Below are positions 1 to 8,956 of a stretch of 64,000 nt of DNA, piece by piece. The position numbers and the translations under genes are program-made. Origin of the DNA: a virus; the IMG/VR virus record IMGVR_UViG_3300032224_001591, positions 83,249-147,248 of that record; one strand, 5' to 3'. A model generated the notes under the pieces. It did not search any database and was not told the origin of the DNA. It was given only the letters and a program-made list of their open reading frames with translations. The first letter of the stretch is position 1. Every line of letters starts with the position of its first letter.

Positions 1-45
1 AAATTTGGTACTGGATATGCTTTAGGCAATTTTAAAGTTCAATAA
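1..45 (+). CDS. C-terminal end of an upstream gene (partial)
   Basis: The first 14 codons are open in frame 1 and end at a TAA at bases 43-45, giving a tail that reads KFGTGYALGNFKVQ. The rest of the gene lies left of the window, so function cannot be judged. Position directly before tail and baseplate genes makes a virion protein likely; that is inference from context only. Confidence 0.55.
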   Translation, partial: KFGTGYALGNFKVQ

Positions 46-49
46 ATAA

Positions 50-59
50 AATATTTATA
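50..59 (+). promoter_or_regulatory. AATATTTATA element, candidate late promoter
   Basis: The decamer AATATTTATA lies 13 bases before the start codon at 73. The identical decamer occurs 13-21 bases before the starts at 10712, 25158 and 62221. None of the four has a TTTGG box 19 bases upstream, unlike the other promoter class in this window. It could be a -10-only late element, or simply an AT-rich leader. Confidence 0.35.
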
Positions 60-72
60 ATAAAATAATACT

Positions 73-540
73 ATGGGATTACTAAGTAAATTACAACAAG
101 GATCAAATTTAACATCATATGATGGTAATACTCCAACATCTTATAATGGAGTATCGCAATATCCGTTAGATTTAAAGGTATCACAATTAGATTTAAACGG
201 ACAAACACCACCATCATATAATGGTGTATCTCAATATCAATTAGATTTAAAAACATCACAATTAGACTTAGGCGGTTTACAACCACCGGTTTATAATCAA
301 CAAAGCCAATACCAAAAAGATTTAGCAGTATCACAATTAGATCTAGATGGTAAACAACCACTTGTTTATGATCGTAAAACTAAATATCCTGATGATTTAA
401 AAGTATCGCAATTAGATTTAGATGGTAAAACACCTCAATCTTATAATCAAGTAAGTCAATATCCTACTGATTTAAAAATATCAAGATTAGATTTAGACGG
501 TAATACTCCGGATCAATATTTAAACAATTTACCTCAATAA
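73..540 (+). CDS. Tandem-repeat virion protein (five 25-residue repeats)
   Basis: A 155-residue protein made almost entirely of repeats. After a short head (about residues 1-19) come five units of 25 residues and a partial sixth, each built on the pattern TPxSYNxVSQY, then xxDLKxSQLDLDG. No signal peptide or membrane segment is visible. It opens the tail/baseplate block, one base before the next start, so a structural or assembly role is likely. The regular DL/LDL spacing suggests a repetitive beta or fibrous fold, but I recognise no family. Confidence 0.7.
   Translation: MGLLSKLQQGSNLTSYDGNTPTSYNGVSQYPLDLKVSQLDLNGQTPPSYNGVSQYQLDLKTSQLDLGGLQPPVYNQQSQYQKDLAVSQLDLDGKQPLVYDRKTKYPDDLKVSQLDLDGKTPQSYNQVSQYPTDLKISRLDLDGNTPDQYLNNLPQ
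130..504 (+). repeat. Five 75-bp coding repeats
   Basis: Five in-frame 75-base units encode the 25-residue repeats of the 73-540 gene. The DNA copies have diverged at many third positions while the SQLDLDG and SQY cores persist, so selection on the protein rather than recent duplication keeps them alike. Confidence 0.75.
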
Positions 541-541
541 C

Positions 542-2392
542 ATGCCTTTAGTTACCTTAAAGACAAATTTAAAGTCCCTTACATATGGGCATGATCGAAT
601 TTACGGGGCTAGTAGTAAACAACCTTATATTGTTGATGCTATTCCTGAAAAGGAGACTAATCCTGACTTTACGGCCTATAATAATGATTATATTTTAAGA
701 GGAGGAACATTTGCGGCTCGAAATTCAGCTATAGATGTTTTACGTTTAGGTAAAATGTTTAAAGATGCAACTTCTCCAAGTGGTATATTTTTTACATCAA
801 AACAACAGTTATTATCTCGTACATCCGTTCGTACTCAAACAAGCGGATTATTAAATCAAGGAAATTATACTCCATTAAATACTTTAGCCGAAGCAGGATT
901 AGTTGCTTTTGGAGGACATGTTTTGAAAAATGGTTTAGGAAATAGTTTAAATCCATTTGGGGGAACAGGCGCTTATTCTACTAATGAAAACTTATACGGG
1001 GTTAGGATTACAAACCAAAGAATTAATGAAACTGATTCTGAATTAAACAGACTTTTATTAATATATAATGGTTTAATGCTCCAACAATCTATAACATCGC
1101 CTATACCTGATGGTTTTACATATAATAAAGGCATAAACCTTTTATCATACTCTGGAGGCCCCGGATCTATATTAGGAATAGGTAAAACTAATATTAGATA
1201 TGGTAGCAATACAACCTTTAGCCCCTCAGTAGGTGTAGCTGAAAAACCAAATATTAGAAAATTTTTAAACGATACTTTAGTAAATAGTGCTTTAGATAAT
1301 ATTGATGATTCTAATATTAATAATGGTAGAAGTACATATGTTTATACTCCTAAATCTTTTGATTTTAGAGCTAAATTAAGAAAAGGATTAACTAAATCCA
1401 CAGTTATGTCTGATGCTCCCTCATATATTTTAGGTGAAGGAAAAACAATTGAAAATAGAGTTAATTTAGGAAATCCAGGAAATAGAACAAATAAAAATTT
1501 AATATCTTATACTAATGGTTCAGGAACAGGTCCTGTAGATAAAATTACAGCTTTACCTATTTATAGAAGTGAGAATGCTTCAGATAAACATATAGTAAAT
1601 GATTTAGTTAAATTTAGAATTGCTGCTATTGATAATAATGACCCAACTCAAAAAACATTTATACATTTTAGAGCATTTTTAGATAATATGTCTGATGCTT
1701 ATAATGCTACTTGGAGTCCATTTACATATCTAGGACGTGGAGAAAATTTTTATACATATAGTAATTTTACAAGAACTATTAATTTAGGATGGACTGTAGC
1801 GGCTCAATCTAAAGAAGAACTTATCCCAATGTATAAAAAATTAAATTATTTAGCATCTCTTGTAACTCCCGACTATACTCCTAAAGGATACATGGCTGGT
1901 AATTTAGTTCAATTAACAGTAGGAGGATACTTATACGAACAGGTTGGCTTTATAACTTCTCTTACGTATGATGTACCCGCGGAATCACCTTGGGAAATTG
2001 GTATAACTGATAAAGCTGAAAAAAATACAGATGGTACTGTTAAAGAATTACCTCATATTATTAAAGTAACAGGATTTCAATTTACACCAATTCACGATTT
2101 TATTCCTAAAAAACAAACTATTAGTGATTTTAATGAAGCTAATCAACTTGAAACACTTGGAAGAGATGATAATAATGTGTATGGCCCTCAAAGATATATA
2201 GCTTTATCTAATGGAACAGGTAATACAGATAGTAATTATGATTATTGGGATACAGCAAATAATATAAAAAAGCCACCTAAAAATACTCCTCCTTCACCTA
2301 ATAATACTCCTCCTCCCCCACCTAATAATACTCCTCTTAAGGGACGATCGAATACATATGGTGCTGAATCTTTATTAAATAGTAGAGCTTAA
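542..2392 (+). CDS. Tail tube initiator / baseplate structural protein (gp48/gp54-like)
   Basis: 616 residues without signal peptide or membrane segments. The region around residues 360-520 is the recognisable part: WSPFTYLGRGE, the SKEELIPMYKKLNYLASL helix, then GNLVQLTVGGYL and VPAESPWEIG. This arrangement resembles the tube-like fold of baseplate tube-cap proteins of contractile-tailed phages. The last 50 residues are a low-complexity Pro/Asn linker. It sits between the repeat protein and a gp53-like wedge gene, which fits a baseplate role. The assignment to gp48/gp54 is inference from memory; another tail structural protein is possible. Confidence 0.5.
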   Translation: MPLVTLKTNLKSLTYGHDRIYGASSKQPYIVDAIPEKETNPDFTAYNNDYILRGGTFAARNSAIDVLRLGKMFKDATSPSGIFFTSKQQLLSRTSVRTQTSGLLNQGNYTPLNTLAEAGLVAFGGHVLKNGLGNSLNPFGGTGAYSTNENLYGVRITNQRINETDSELNRLLLIYNGLMLQQSITSPIPDGFTYNKGINLLSYSGGPGSILGIGKTNIRYGSNTTFSPSVGVAEKPNIRKFLNDTLVNSALDNIDDSNINNGRSTYVYTPKSFDFRAKLRKGLTKSTVMSDAPSYILGEGKTIENRVNLGNPGNRTNKNLISYTNGSGTGPVDKITALPIYRSENASDKHIVNDLVKFRIAAIDNNDPTQKTFIHFRAFLDNMSDAYNATWSPFTYLGRGENFYTYSNFTRTINLGWTVAAQSKEELIPMYKKLNYLASLVTPDYTPKGYMAGNLVQLTVGGYLYEQVGFITSLTYDVPAESPWEIGITDKAEKNTDGTVKELPHIIKVTGFQFTPIHDFIPKKQTISDFNEANQLETLGRDDNNVYGPQRYIALSNGTGNTDSNYDYWDTANNIKKPPKNTPPSPNNTPPPPPNNTPLKGRSNTYGAESLLNSRA

Positions 2393-2415
2393 ATAAGTAA
2401 TAAAATATAAAATAA

Positions 2416-2739
2416 ATGAATAGATATCAACAAATACCTCAAACAAAAATAAACGGACGATTAGTCTACAGAACATCTCGTTACCCACAAGTACCGTTAA
2501 CTGCAGACGATATTTATGTTTATACTGTTCAAGGAGATAGATTTGATACACTAGCAAATCAATATTATAGAGATAGTTCATTATGGTGGATTATTTCAAT
2601 TGCTAATACAGCAACCGCAGGTACTTCTAGCCCTTCAGATTTACCACAAAATTCATTATTAATACCTGAAGGATTACAAATTAGAATACCAGCAAACCCA
2701 CAATCAATAATAAGTGCTTTTAAATTAATAAACCAATAA
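2416..2739 (+). CDS. LysM-like baseplate wedge protein (gp53-like)
   Basis: 107 residues. The core DRFDTLANQYYRDSSLWW, then IAN and later SLLIPEGLQIRIP, has the LysM/tail-protein-X pattern: a residence helix followed by a hydrophobic strand ending in a proline-rich I-R-I-P. In T4 the wedge protein gp53 carries such a fold, and small LysM proteins are usual in baseplates of contractile systems. The next gene starts five bases after its stop and encodes the hub, which supports the assignment. Confidence 0.7.
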   Translation: MNRYQQIPQTKINGRLVYRTSRYPQVPLTADDIYVYTVQGDRFDTLANQYYRDSSLWWIISIANTATAGTSSPSDLPQNSLLIPEGLQIRIPANPQSIISAFKLINQ

Positions 2740-2743
2740 AGTT

Positions 2744-5700
2744 ATGAATATAGTAGGAGAAGGATTTGCCAAAGAAATTATTGATCAAATAGACACTCGC
2801 CAAAAATTAAAAGGTAAACGTGATCGAAATCTTGGAGGAAATCCAGAATGGTTAGTTTGGCAAAATGGAAATACAGGATGGGTTAAAATGATATCATCAA
2901 TAGATGTTGATCCTGAAAAAAAATATTTTAATACTGGATCCGTTGTAACAAACCCCGGTGTAGCACCTGGACCCGATAACTATATTAAACTTGAAAATAG
3001 TAATACCCCTATTTATTACTCAGGCAGAGGATCAGCATCTACTAATCCTAATCAAAATCTTACTAGAGGAGATGCTAATAATTTATTAGCTAGATCAAAC
3101 ATATTAATGGGGGGAATTTATACTCCATATAATTTAATCCGATCAGAGGAAAATAATAATCTTCAAGCAGGTATATCTCGTAATGGTTCTTTTCAAAATC
3201 CAAACGCTTATGGGTTTGGTGGTTTAGAATTTGGTTTACAACCAATTCCAGGTATTACTTCATTTAATATTAGAAGTGAAAATAGAGGTTCAATAAGAAC
3301 GGCAACTATTGGTATTCGTGCTTATAATAAAGTACAATTTGATATTATTAATACACTGTATATGAGTTTAGGTTACACTATGCTTATTGAATGGGGAAAT
3401 ACTATGTATTATGATAATAATAAACAATTTCAATCTAATAATCAATACAGTTTACAAGATGAATTTTTATTAGGACAACCAAAATGGACTGGGCTTTTAA
3501 AATTAATGAAAGAAAAAAGAGCAGCATCAAATGGAAATTATGATGCTGCTTTAGGTAGAGTAGTAAATTTTAATTGGAAATTAAATAAAGATATGAGTTA
3601 TGATATTACTGTAACTTTATTAACAGTAGGTGATATAATTGAATCTTTAAAAATAAATACTTTATCTAATAATTTCTCATTAAATATTAAAAATCCAACA
3701 GCACCCCAACCAAATACACCTATAACTCAATCCGTAGATAAATTCGCAGGGTTAGGATTAACAGAGCAACAAAAAGAAATATTTAATTCTATTAATGCTT
3801 CTATAAATAAAAATGTTCCTTTAGGTCAAGTAGCAGATATTTCAAATTATGCTAATTCTCACGATATTGGAGCTTTATTATATCAACATAAACAAAATTT
3901 AGATGCTAACGGAATAGAATCAACTATTAATAAAACAACAAGATTTTTAAAAGATAAAGATATTGTTACTGATATATCTCAAACTTTTAATAATATTTCT
4001 AATCCAAAAGATATTCAAAGTCAAACAGTTTATTACATGCATTTAGGATATTTTTTGTTTTTATTAGAAAAATATATTATACCTAATATTAATGGTGATG
4101 ATACATTAAAATCAATTAAAATAGATTATGCTATAAATTCTAATATTATTTCTATAGATCCTCTTTTAGTAAGTGCTGATCCTACAGTTTGTTTACTTAG
4201 TCGAAATATAACTTTAAAACCAAGTAATACAACTATATCTTTTATACCTGAAGGAAATAAATTTCCATTTCAATTAAAAAATAAAGATGGTAGTAAAAGT
4301 AAAGAATTTTATGGATATTTAATGAATATTTATATTAATTATAATTGGATACTTAATAATTTAAATACTTTAGTTGACAATGAGGGAAATGTTGTTTTAA
4401 TTGATTTTTTACAAAGATTATGTATTGATATTTGTCGTGCTACGGGTAATTATAATAAAATTCAACCTGTAGTAAATAATGAAGATTTAACTATACGTTT
4501 TATAGATGAAGTAGCTCTTCCTAATAGAGATTATTTTTTAAAAAAATTCGACCTTCCAACTAATCCCGCACATTTTAGAATGTACGGATATTATCCTACA
4601 GATACCACTTCAGATAGTGTATTAGAAGCAGGAATAGTTAGAGATTTAAATTTAGTAACTACTGTATCTCCTAGATTAGCTAATATGCTTACTATATCTG
4701 CTCAAGCTCATTCATATGTGGTAGGTGAAGATGCAACGGCATTATCAACGTTAACTAGAGGATTAACTGATCGGATAAAAGAAAAAGTTTATTATCCGGG
4801 ACAAAAAACAGATATAGCAACTGAAAAAAATTTATATGAACAATATACTAAAGTTATTGAAAACTTTAATAATTTTTTGAAAAAAATAGGATCGGAACCT
4901 GGTACTCCACCTTCTTGGAATCTTAATGAAATTGAAATATATTTAAATACTAATAAAGCTTTTATTGAGTATAACCAAGCAAAAGCCACATTAGAAAAAC
5001 AAAAAACAGATCCTAGTGCTGGGTCAGCTAAAACAGGATTTTTACCTTTTAATTTAAATTTTACAATAGATGGAATTTCAGGTATAAACATATATCAACG
5101 ATTTATAGTTGATACAGAATATTTACCCCCTAATTATCCGGCAAATATAGAATTTTTAGTAATGGGGGTAACACATGAAATAAAAGAAAATCAATGGCTT
5201 ACTCATATAGACTCTGTAGGTATTCCTAAAAATCCTCTTAATGGTAATTTTGAAGATACAACAACAGAAGATAGACAACCTACTATGGAAAAAATTCCTG
5301 GTAAACAACCTACTCCTGTTAAATCATCTACTAATCCAGTACCAACACTTAAACAAGCTGTTAAAGATCAAGCAGAATATTATTTCGGAAAATATGGAGA
5401 GGGTCTTAAATGTGCTCGTTGGACTTATAATATAGCTTATAAGTTAAAAGAATACATAGATACTAATAGTACAAAAGCTATTCCTTTTAATTTACAATTC
5501 TCCGATAATGCTGACTCAAACGCATGGAGAGATTATGTAAATAAATTAGGTTTTTATGATAAAGTTTTTGTAGGTGACATGAATCTTGATCAATTAAAAG
5601 CATGGATAAATAACAGTACATTTAATTATGGAGATATTTTAAATTATTATGCCCCAGGACACACTGCTAGAACTAACATGCATACCCAAATATATACAGG

Positions 5701-5878
5701 AAATATTTTCTCTACTGGAGGCTCAGCTGGTAAAAATAAAAATATAATACCTAACTCCGCAGGAAACTCAGGGTGGTCAACATCTACAAAAACAAACTAT
5801 GGAACAAAAGTAGTTTATAATAATAATTATACTTATAAAGTGTACTATTTTAAAGTTAAATCACAATATATAAAATAA
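2744..5878 (+). CDS. Baseplate hub protein with C-terminal peptidase-like domain
   Basis: 1044 residues, much longer than T4 gp27 (about 390). The middle has hub-like stretches: FGLQPIPGITSF with SIRTATIGIRAYN near residues 170-200, and GISGINIYQRFIVDTEYLPPNY then FLVMGVTHEIKENQW near 780-825. From about residue 870 a new domain begins with KCARWTYN (Cys near 890) and has MHTQIYTG (His near 980), the Cys/His order of NlpC/P60 or CHAP peptidases. I infer a hub fused to a cell-wall-cleaving tip, doing the job shared by gp27 and the gp5 lysozyme in T4. Peptidase activity is not certain from motifs alone. Confidence 0.65.
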   Translation: MNIVGEGFAKEIIDQIDTRQKLKGKRDRNLGGNPEWLVWQNGNTGWVKMISSIDVDPEKKYFNTGSVVTNPGVAPGPDNYIKLENSNTPIYYSGRGSASTNPNQNLTRGDANNLLARSNILMGGIYTPYNLIRSEENNNLQAGISRNGSFQNPNAYGFGGLEFGLQPIPGITSFNIRSENRGSIRTATIGIRAYNKVQFDIINTLYMSLGYTMLIEWGNTMYYDNNKQFQSNNQYSLQDEFLLGQPKWTGLLKLMKEKRAASNGNYDAALGRVVNFNWKLNKDMSYDITVTLLTVGDIIESLKINTLSNNFSLNIKNPTAPQPNTPITQSVDKFAGLGLTEQQKEIFNSINASINKNVPLGQVADISNYANSHDIGALLYQHKQNLDANGIESTINKTTRFLKDKDIVTDISQTFNNISNPKDIQSQTVYYMHLGYFLFLLEKYIIPNINGDDTLKSIKIDYAINSNIISIDPLLVSADPTVCLLSRNITLKPSNTTISFIPEGNKFPFQLKNKDGSKSKEFYGYLMNIYINYNWILNNLNTLVDNEGNVVLIDFLQRLCIDICRATGNYNKIQPVVNNEDLTIRFIDEVALPNRDYFLKKFDLPTNPAHFRMYGYYPTDTTSDSVLEAGIVRDLNLVTTVSPRLANMLTISAQAHSYVVGEDATALSTLTRGLTDRIKEKVYYPGQKTDIATEKNLYEQYTKVIENFNNFLKKIGSEPGTPPSWNLNEIEIYLNTNKAFIEYNQAKATLEKQKTDPSAGSAKTGFLPFNLNFTIDGISGINIYQRFIVDTEYLPPNYPANIEFLVMGVTHEIKENQWLTHIDSVGIPKNPLNGNFEDTTTEDRQPTMEKIPGKQPTPVKSSTNPVPTLKQAVKDQAEYYFGKYGEGLKCARWTYNIAYKLKEYIDTNSTKAIPFNLQFSDNADSNAWRDYVNKLGFYDKVFVGDMNLDQLKAWINNSTFNYGDILNYYAPGHTARTNMHTQIYTGNIFSTGGSAGKNKNIIPNSAGNSGWSTSTKTNYGTKVVYNNNYTYKVYYFKVKSQYIK

Positions 5879-5879
5879 T

Positions 5880-6512
5880 ATGCCTTACTATCCACTGTCA
5901 CAAATAACATCTAATTTACATACTAATGGACTTGAATACGCTGTTAATTTAAAAAACCCAAGTAATTCATACTCCGGTTATTACTGGAAAACATCTGATG
6001 GAAAATACTTTACAGGTAAAACTCCACAAGATACTCCTTGTGTTGAATTATTTGTTATTCCTAATTTAGAAGGAGGCGAAAACGGTGATTCTACATTTAG
6101 TCAAGTTACTATTAATAATGTAACCGTATTTGAAGGTGATCCTTTAATAGATAACTATTTACGTCTTAAAAATATATCACCAACAACAGTTACATCTATA
6201 CCTCCATATTATTCACCCCAACCAACTCAATCAGATTATCAAACAGGTGAATTTAGACGTTATTTTTGTAAAAAAACAAACGAAATACAATATACGGAAA
6301 TTAGTGAAGCAACATATGCTTTATTATTAAATAAAGACCCACAAATATTATGGCAGTTATATTTTCCATTTTATATTCCGTGGAGTTTAACGGGGACTAA
6401 GGAACAGGTCGCAAATACTAATAGAAATATTGTAGCTTTAAATATAAAAAATTTAAAATTACCGCGTTTTAATGATTATCTCAAAAACGATTACACAAAA
6501 TATTATAAATAG
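5880..6512 (+). CDS. Probable baseplate or tail protein, unrecognised
   Basis: 210 residues, starting one base after the hub gene stops, so co-translated with it. The N-terminal half has the tail-module-like phrase SGYYWKTSDGKYFTGKTP followed by an acidic Gly-rich loop. No signal peptide or transmembrane segment is visible. The sequence matches no family I can name; location in the baseplate operon is the only functional hint. Its stop is followed directly by a promoter, so it ends this structural transcription block. Confidence 0.6.
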   Translation: MPYYPLSQITSNLHTNGLEYAVNLKNPSNSYSGYYWKTSDGKYFTGKTPQDTPCVELFVIPNLEGGENGDSTFSQVTINNVTVFEGDPLIDNYLRLKNISPTTVTSIPPYYSPQPTQSDYQTGEFRRYFCKKTNEIQYTEISEATYALLLNKDPQILWQLYFPFYIPWSLTGTKEQVANTNRNIVALNIKNLKLPRFNDYLKNDYTKYYK

Positions 6513-6544
6513 TTTGGAGATTTAAAAAACAGGTCGTATATTTA
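6513..6544 (+). promoter_or_regulatory. Promoter TTTGG-N19-TATATTTA
   Basis: TTTGG at 6513-6517, a 19-base spacer, then TATATTTA at 6537-6544. It resembles the Bacteroidota -33 TTTG / -7 TAnnTTTG layout and recurs with the same 19-base spacing at ten other sites. It overlaps the stop region of the preceding gene and lies 20 bases before the 6565 start. Confidence 0.7.
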
Positions 6545-6564
6545 TAACAATAAAAACATAAAAC

Positions 6565-7230
6565 ATGAAAAAACAAATTAACGAAATTAAAAGAATGCAG
6601 CATATTGCTGGATTAATCACTGAAAGCGAATACCGTCAATCATTAAATGAAGAAACTAATGAAGAAACACTTGATGATGTTACTTTTACTTTAGATATGG
6701 CATTAAATAATATGTTTCCAATGTATGGATTTAAAGCAGGAGACACAGTTACAGGTATTTTACCAGCTGAAGAATTTGCTGATGAAACTAAACGCAATAG
6801 TGCTGAGGATTTTCAAGCAGCACAAGCTTACATTAAGAATAAGGGAGGAGAAATAAAAATTAATTCAAGTGATCCTTATCTTATGTTTAGAAATATAAAC
6901 ATAACATATAAATTGAAAGATAATGGAGATATTGAATACGCAGTAGAAGTTCCAGCTAAAAAAATGGACGAAGCTGAAATAAAAGAAGAAGAAAAAGGTC
7001 TTCCTTTTTTACTAGCTAAAACATGGTTAAACGAATATAATGGTAATATTCAATTTGCGGTCCGTACAGAAGAGATTATAGGTTTTTTATACAATTTAAG
7101 AGATAAAGAATTTAAACAATATAAAGGAGAAATTGAACGTATGTACTTACCATATAAAAAAGCTAAAGACGCTTTTGAAAAGTTATGGGATGAAGCATCT
7201 GTTTTTTCAGATAAAGATCTTAAAGACTAA
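6565..7230 (+). CDS. Candidate internal head protein with cleavable N-terminal tag (1 of 5)
   Basis: 221 residues. The first 20 residues form a tag with NEIKRMQHIAGLITE, then SEY, which recurs on four other proteins in this region. The tag ends in I-T-E, matching the [L/I]-x-E site used by T4 prohead protease gp21, which cuts the capsid-targeting peptides off internal proteins IPI-IPIII and Alt. The remaining mature part (acidic, with a GLPFLLAKTWLNEY stretch) resembles nothing I know. It has its own promoter. I infer packaging into the capsid; a general regulatory tag is the alternative. Confidence 0.6.
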   Translation: MKKQINEIKRMQHIAGLITESEYRQSLNEETNEETLDDVTFTLDMALNNMFPMYGFKAGDTVTGILPAEEFADETKRNSAEDFQAAQAYIKNKGGEIKINSSDPYLMFRNINITYKLKDNGDIEYAVEVPAKKMDEAEIKEEEKGLPFLLAKTWLNEYNGNIQFAVRTEEIIGFLYNLRDKEFKQYKGEIERMYLPYKKAKDAFEKLWDEASVFSDKDLKD

Positions 7231-7232
7231 AT

Positions 7233-7306
7233 AAATAATAAAAACATAAAACATGGCAAACGATTTTAAAAGAATGCAAAAATTAGCAGGTTTAATTACC
7301 GAAGCA
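7233..7306 (+). repeat. Direct repeat copy A: leader plus tag-coding sequence
   Basis: 74 bases covering a 20-base A-rich leader and the first 18 codons of the 7253 gene. It matches 7790-7863 with one mismatch (tta against ttg, both Leu). Identity stops at the end of the tag, exactly where the two proteins become unrelated. Confidence 0.9.
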
Positions 7307-7795
7307 AAGGCTGAAGTATATTCTTATGAGGCAACTCCGGAAAAACAAGCTTTATACGATAAAATTGCTACAGAATTAGAAAAACTTATTAAGGATATAG
7401 CTTCAAAACTAAAAATTAAACCATCTAACATTAGAATATCATGTGATGGGTTATGGGATGATGGAGGTTATAAAAACAGAGGATTAGTAGTTCAAATTAA
7501 AGCTAATGATAATACATGGGAAAAACCATGGAAAGGAAATAATAGAATTATCCAAACCCCAAATAGTGAAGGTATATTAATACACCCCGGAATATCAGGT
7601 AATGGAATAGTTGGTCTAAAGTTAGATATGGATAACACGTATAATAAAGAATTAGAAACTATTTACAAAAAAGCACGAGAACAAAATTTAGGTAAGTATG
7701 TATCCGATTTTAATGTTCAATTAGCAAACTCTCTTACACCACAAGAAATAAAATTAATAGCACCAAACACTCCAATAATAGTAACCGGTAAATAA
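7253..7795 (+). CDS. Candidate internal head protein with cleavable N-terminal tag (2 of 5)
   Basis: 180 residues. The tag reads NDFKRMQKLAGLITE followed by A18, so predicted cleavage after E17 leaves a 163-residue protein beginning AKAEVYS. The mature part has an amphipathic helix (KIATELEKLIKDIASKLK) and an alternating beta-type second half. No membrane segment, signal peptide or known domain is seen. The leader and tag are almost identical in DNA to the next gene, so the two arose by duplication or tag transfer. Function after delivery is unknown. Confidence 0.6.
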   Translation: MANDFKRMQKLAGLITEAKAEVYSYEATPEKQALYDKIATELEKLIKDIASKLKIKPSNIRISCDGLWDDGGYKNRGLVVQIKANDNTWEKPWKGNNRIIQTPNSEGILIHPGISGNGIVGLKLDMDNTYNKELETIYKKAREQNLGKYVSDFNVQLANSLTPQEIKLIAPNTPIIVTGK

Positions 7796-7863
7796 TAAAA
7801 ACATAAAACATGGCAAACGATTTTAAAAGAATGCAAAAATTGGCAGGTTTAATTACCGAAGCA
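7790..7863 (+). repeat. Direct repeat copy B: leader plus tag-coding sequence
   Basis: Second copy of the 74-base unit at 7233-7306. Its left end overlaps the stop codon of the preceding gene, so the copied leader also supplies part of that gene's end. Confidence 0.9.
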
Positions 7864-8319
7864 CAATCACAAAAATCAAAATATATCCTTACAGATGAAG
7901 AGGGTGATGTTTATTTAAACGACGATGCTATCAAATCATATCTTAAATCAGTAATCAATTCAGAAGAAATTGAATCTGTAAACGATTTTATGAACGATGA
8001 AGAAGGATTTGGAGAATCAGCAATGCATTTCTTTAAAGATGGTAGTGAAGATATATCGGATAAAGATGTTGAAGATTGGGCTAAACAAGAAATGAGCTAC
8101 TATTTATATTCTGAACCTGATGAATTTCCAGGCAAAGAATTAAATGAAAATATATCTGATGAAGCTATTGACCGTATGGAAGGTTTAGCTAACACACATC
8201 ATTTATCAACTTTAAAATTCAGTTTAGAAAACCTAGTTCCAGAATGGATACAAGATGGAGGATTTGATGAAGATGATGTAATTGATTATTTAACACATTT
8301 AGTAAGAAACTCATACTAG
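7810..8319 (+). CDS. Candidate internal head protein with cleavable N-terminal tag (3 of 5)
   Basis: 169 residues with the same tag as the previous gene (LITE, then A18). The mature part is very acidic, rich in Asp/Glu, with the phrase DEEGDVYLNDDAIKSYL and a helical C-terminus (DEDDVIDYLTHLV). A strongly negative small protein behind a head-targeting tag could be a nucleic-acid mimic, as with T4 IPI-type inhibitors of host enzymes, but that is speculation; no specific family is recognised. Confidence 0.6.
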   Translation: MANDFKRMQKLAGLITEAQSQKSKYILTDEEGDVYLNDDAIKSYLKSVINSEEIESVNDFMNDEEGFGESAMHFFKDGSEDISDKDVEDWAKQEMSYYLYSEPDEFPGKELNENISDEAIDRMEGLANTHHLSTLKFSLENLVPEWIQDGGFDEDDVIDYLTHLVRNSY

Positions 8320-8363
8320 TAAAAAAAATCATATATTTATTATAAACATATAACTGATAAAAC

Positions 8364-8873
8364 ATGAAAAAACAAATTAACGAAATCAAAAGAATGCAAC
8401 TTATCGCTGGTTTAATTACTGAAAGTGAATATCAAGAGTCAATGACTAAAATAGACGAATCTAAAGATATTAACCAAACCCTAACATCAGGAGGTTTTGA
8501 TCCTATCGATGATGAAAAATTATTGATGAAAGCATCAAAAATTCTATCTTTAATAGGTGGTAATCCAAGTGCAGAAGCAGTTAATGCTCTTGTTATGGTT
8601 ATTGAAGATGCTGAAGGTGGAAATATATCTTGGAATGAATCAATGAACGAAGCTGAAGATACTTTATCATCATTTAAATCATTAGATCAAATGAATGATT
8701 ATCTTGAAAAAGGTGGTTGGGATCCATATGAAGTAGCAGATGAAAAAGCAGAAAAAAAAGGTTTAATGTTAATCAACAAATATATTAAATCTAATATTTT
8801 AGATAAAGGAAAAACTTTATCCCCAAATAAATTAAATGCTTTGTTAATAAAAATCGAAGATTTACTTCCTTAA
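8364..8873 (+). CDS. Candidate internal head protein with cleavable N-terminal tag (4 of 5)
   Basis: 169 residues. Its tag (NEIKRMQLIAGLITE, then SEY) pairs it with the 6565 protein rather than the two between them. The mature domain is acidic and predicted helical; the stretch KALLIKIEDLLP-like C-terminus (actual ending LNALLIKIEDLLP) and the segment MNDYLEKGGWDPYEVADEKA are distinctive. No known domain. It is the last gene before a strong terminator, so the 6565-8873 cluster forms one transcription unit. Confidence 0.6.
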   Translation: MKKQINEIKRMQLIAGLITESEYQESMTKIDESKDINQTLTSGGFDPIDDEKLLMKASKILSLIGGNPSAEAVNALVMVIEDAEGGNISWNESMNEAEDTLSSFKSLDQMNDYLEKGGWDPYEVADEKAEKKGLMLINKYIKSNILDKGKTLSPNKLNALLIKIEDLLP

Positions 8874-8903
8874 TAAAACATAATTAAAATAAAAATTTAA
8901 ATT

Positions 8904-8928
8904 AAGCTTGGGAAACCAAGCTTTTTTT
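8904..8928 (+). terminator. Rho-independent terminator
   Basis: Perfect 8-bp stem AAGCTTGG (8904-8911), GAAA tetraloop, CCAAGCTT (8916-8923), running into a T tract to 8928. It closes the tagged-protein cluster. Confidence 0.92.
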
Positions 8929-8956
8929 ATTATCGTTATCGGAGACAATAGAGGTT

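Noticed and set aside
71-361. Minus-strand open frame opposite the repeat protein
   Set aside because: It mirrors the repeated coding sequence of the + strand gene, has no start context, and every supported gene is on the + strand.
8904-8928. tRNA or structured RNA after the tagged genes
   Set aside because: The only structure is an 8-bp stem with a tetraloop and T tract, fully explained as a terminator.
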